Assembly: GCF_910592395.1 (NCBI RefSeq)
Contig: NC_088312.1
Coordinates: 8,186,001 to 8,250,000 of the forward strand
Reading direction: 5' to 3'
Source of the DNA: Lineus longissimus
Taxonomy: Eukaryota > Nemertea > Pilidiophora > Heteronemertea > Lineidae
Length of the DNA stretch: 64,000 bases
Shown piece by piece: positions 62,310 to 64,000 of this stretch. The notes beneath the pieces were generated by a model that saw only the letters and a program-made list of their open reading frames with translations, was not told where the DNA came from and made no database searches. The first letter of the stretch is position 1. Each line of letters begins with the position of its first letter. The translations under genes and the position numbers were made by a program.

Positions 62310-62565
62310 GAAGCTATCCCGAAGTAAACAATCTTCTTTAAAAAGTTATTTCTTGGTATCGAACACAACGAGTGACAAATCCTCAGAGCAATACCCGAGG
62401 GCATGAAGACCAGTATGCTACTAAATAAAGACATGTTGCAAAAAGTTCTTGGTAGCGAACAAAACACACAAATGTGACTTTGCGGCAGTCCCAGACTCTG
62501 GCAAAACCTCAACGCAGAACCCAACGGCATGAATACAAGTATGTTTCAGAATAAAGACATACATT
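62310..62565. repeat. Diverged two-copy tandem repeat (about 120 bp)
   Basis: Both copies read AAAAGTT...TCTTGGTA[T/G]CGAACA...CAAA...GAGGGCATGAA or ACGGCATGAA...AATAAAGACAT. The first runs from about 62338 and the second from about 62436. Confidence 0.6.
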
Positions 62566-63173
62566 GTCGTTTCATGATGTCTTTAATGCCGAAGATATTA
62601 GCAAAATTGAAGCGTTATCGCTGTCGCCAATGTAACAATGGGACCATGCTGCTTGCCCAGGGCGATCCATTGTCGCACGGTTCACTTTATCTCCGTGCCC
62701 ATGGCAAAAGGATGCGTTCTTACAGTCATTTTCTGGTTGACGCAGAAAAGTGGAAAAGAACTATGCATAACAGAAGAAGTCATTGTTTGGAAAATATACC
62801 TCGCCTTGGGGGAAAACATTTTGACGTAAACGACTAGCTCATCTCAATGGCAGATATCTAATTAGCAGCCTGTTTTTATGGCAAACCTAAATCTTCTTAG
62901 TTCAATAACCTATTAATAAAAAGGCAGTAACATATTTGCCATATTTGGTTGCGGTGCAGATATTTATCACATTTTCCATCATCTAGTGGTTGACAGACAA
63001 TGTGATGCTCAAGGCTGGTGTGAACTGAGGTTTCATACAAAGTTAGGAAATGGCGGAACATTAACCTTCATGCCCACAGTGAAATCATTAGATTCTGAAG
63101 ATTTACTTCCCCAAACCTAAGGTAAAATTGACGCATTTTCTGGTCTGCCATTCCTCCGAATAGTTCCACTCAC

Positions 63174-63306
63174 CCCAGCTTTTCATTTTTGGTGTCCAAG
63201 ACGCTGACTTATAGCCAGCAAAGTGAAATTTTCCAACCTTGATGAAACACATCATATATTGCTCCAGTGCTGAGTCAATTCTGCCAAAAGGCATGGGCTT
63301 AATGGC
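63174..63306 (-). CDS. Exon candidate of a second minus-strand gene
   Basis: A 133-nt stretch bounded by acceptor TAGTTTCAG and strong donor GG|GTGAGT, open throughout. It starts AIKPMPFGRIDSALEQY and ends with an aromatic/basic stretch (SASWTPKMKSW). Small phase-compatible candidates lie downstream at 61828-61847, 61372-61418 and 59678-59705. There is no recognised domain. Such chains can arise by chance in AT-rich sequence. Confidence 0.22.
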
Positions 63307-64000
63307 CTGAAACTACATTTGAGGGATCGATCCCTCTCCCGTGCCTCTGACTAAGAAGCATCTTAAAACACAAAACTGTAATCGAAATTGTTTCTTTCTT
63401 TTAATATTCTCCATAAACCAAACTATTCCAATACAATTCCTGGCAGTCTTTCTCTGAGGAACTCCAAGAGAAGACATTGTCGGGTGAGTCTGGCGTCTGA
63501 GTCAATAACTTGAAAGTCATACTCACTCCAAATAGAACTCAACCAACGCCAAGAGCACTTTATGTTTTTTAATCCACTTTACCGACTGTAACTGCCTTAG
63601 GAAATGTTAACCTTTCTTCATCTGATGTTTTTGAGGTCAATGTTTCTATCAAAGGGAGGAAATGTCAAGCTATCACGAATAGTTGTTTTTTGTAAAAATA
63701 TGGTGTAGTGACATAATAGGATAAGTTTAGCGGATGAAAAGAGGGGTTTTTTTCATTCTTTTCTGGCACCTTGTTTGTTGTTTACCCTTGGCTTCTCGTG
63801 TGATAACATCTGGTGTGCATCATGATCTTGGAATCAGGGACAAGGGGACCGATGTCACAAAGCGATGACGGAAGAGCTCGATATTTGAAGAAAGCTGTCC
63901 TTCCTCCCCCTGATTTCGATTTTCTCGTAGTATGTGGTAACGTCAGTAAAATCCAAATCCAGATAAACCTTGCCTGAACAACCTATAGTGTTACATCAGG

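Noticed and set aside
1-64000. CRISPR arrays, bacterial operons, ribosome-binding sites, rRNA
   Set aside because: The window is clearly eukaryotic. The tandem arrays have no spacer-repeat structure and no rRNA-like segments were seen.

Overview
The window is eukaryotic, from an animal. It is AT-rich and gene-poor, has introns of kilobase size with GT-AG borders, and carries dispersed repeats, tRNA-derived SINE heads, minisatellites and long G/C homopolymers. The secreted CUB-domain gene and the repeat types suggest a marine invertebrate (echinoderm, hemichordate, lancelet or lophotrochozoan). The sequence alone does not settle the phylum.

One gene can be assembled with confidence, on the minus strand. 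It runs from a signal-peptide exon at 29806-29731 through at least seven exons down to about 10305, with a possible terminal exon at 8867-8758. The spliced frame is continuous across every junction. It encodes a signal peptide, a short Cys-containing spacer, two CUB domains with all four expected cysteines each, and a polar tail. Domain order and the Cys-x-Cys start resemble the invertebrate SOL-1 ('suppressor of lurcher') type of CUB protein, from memory of the family. Each CUB is built from two exons, split by a phase-2 intron inside the Arg codon directly before the third cysteine. This points to duplication of a two-exon module.

The rest is intronic or intergenic. At 1-8.7 kb there is no gene I can support, but there is a well-preserved non-autonomous DNA transposon (6307-7215). 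It has an exact 8-bp target duplication, and its terminal inverted repeats extend into arrays of a 15-bp tandem repeat. Within the gene, intron 5 holds a triplicated 61-bp repeat, and intron 2 holds a roughly 1.2-kb dispersed element made of a hairpin, (GTC)27 and three 301-bp-period units. Two of those units carry an intact nuclear-receptor-like DR3 and a CTCF-core-like word; in the third both are degraded. From 29.8 to 64 kb I find SINE pieces, 26-bp and 25-bp minisatellites, a decayed coding-like tract near 41.2-42.3 kb, and weak exon candidates on both strands (48.7, 53.1-57.0 and 59.7-63.3 kb) that lack homology support.
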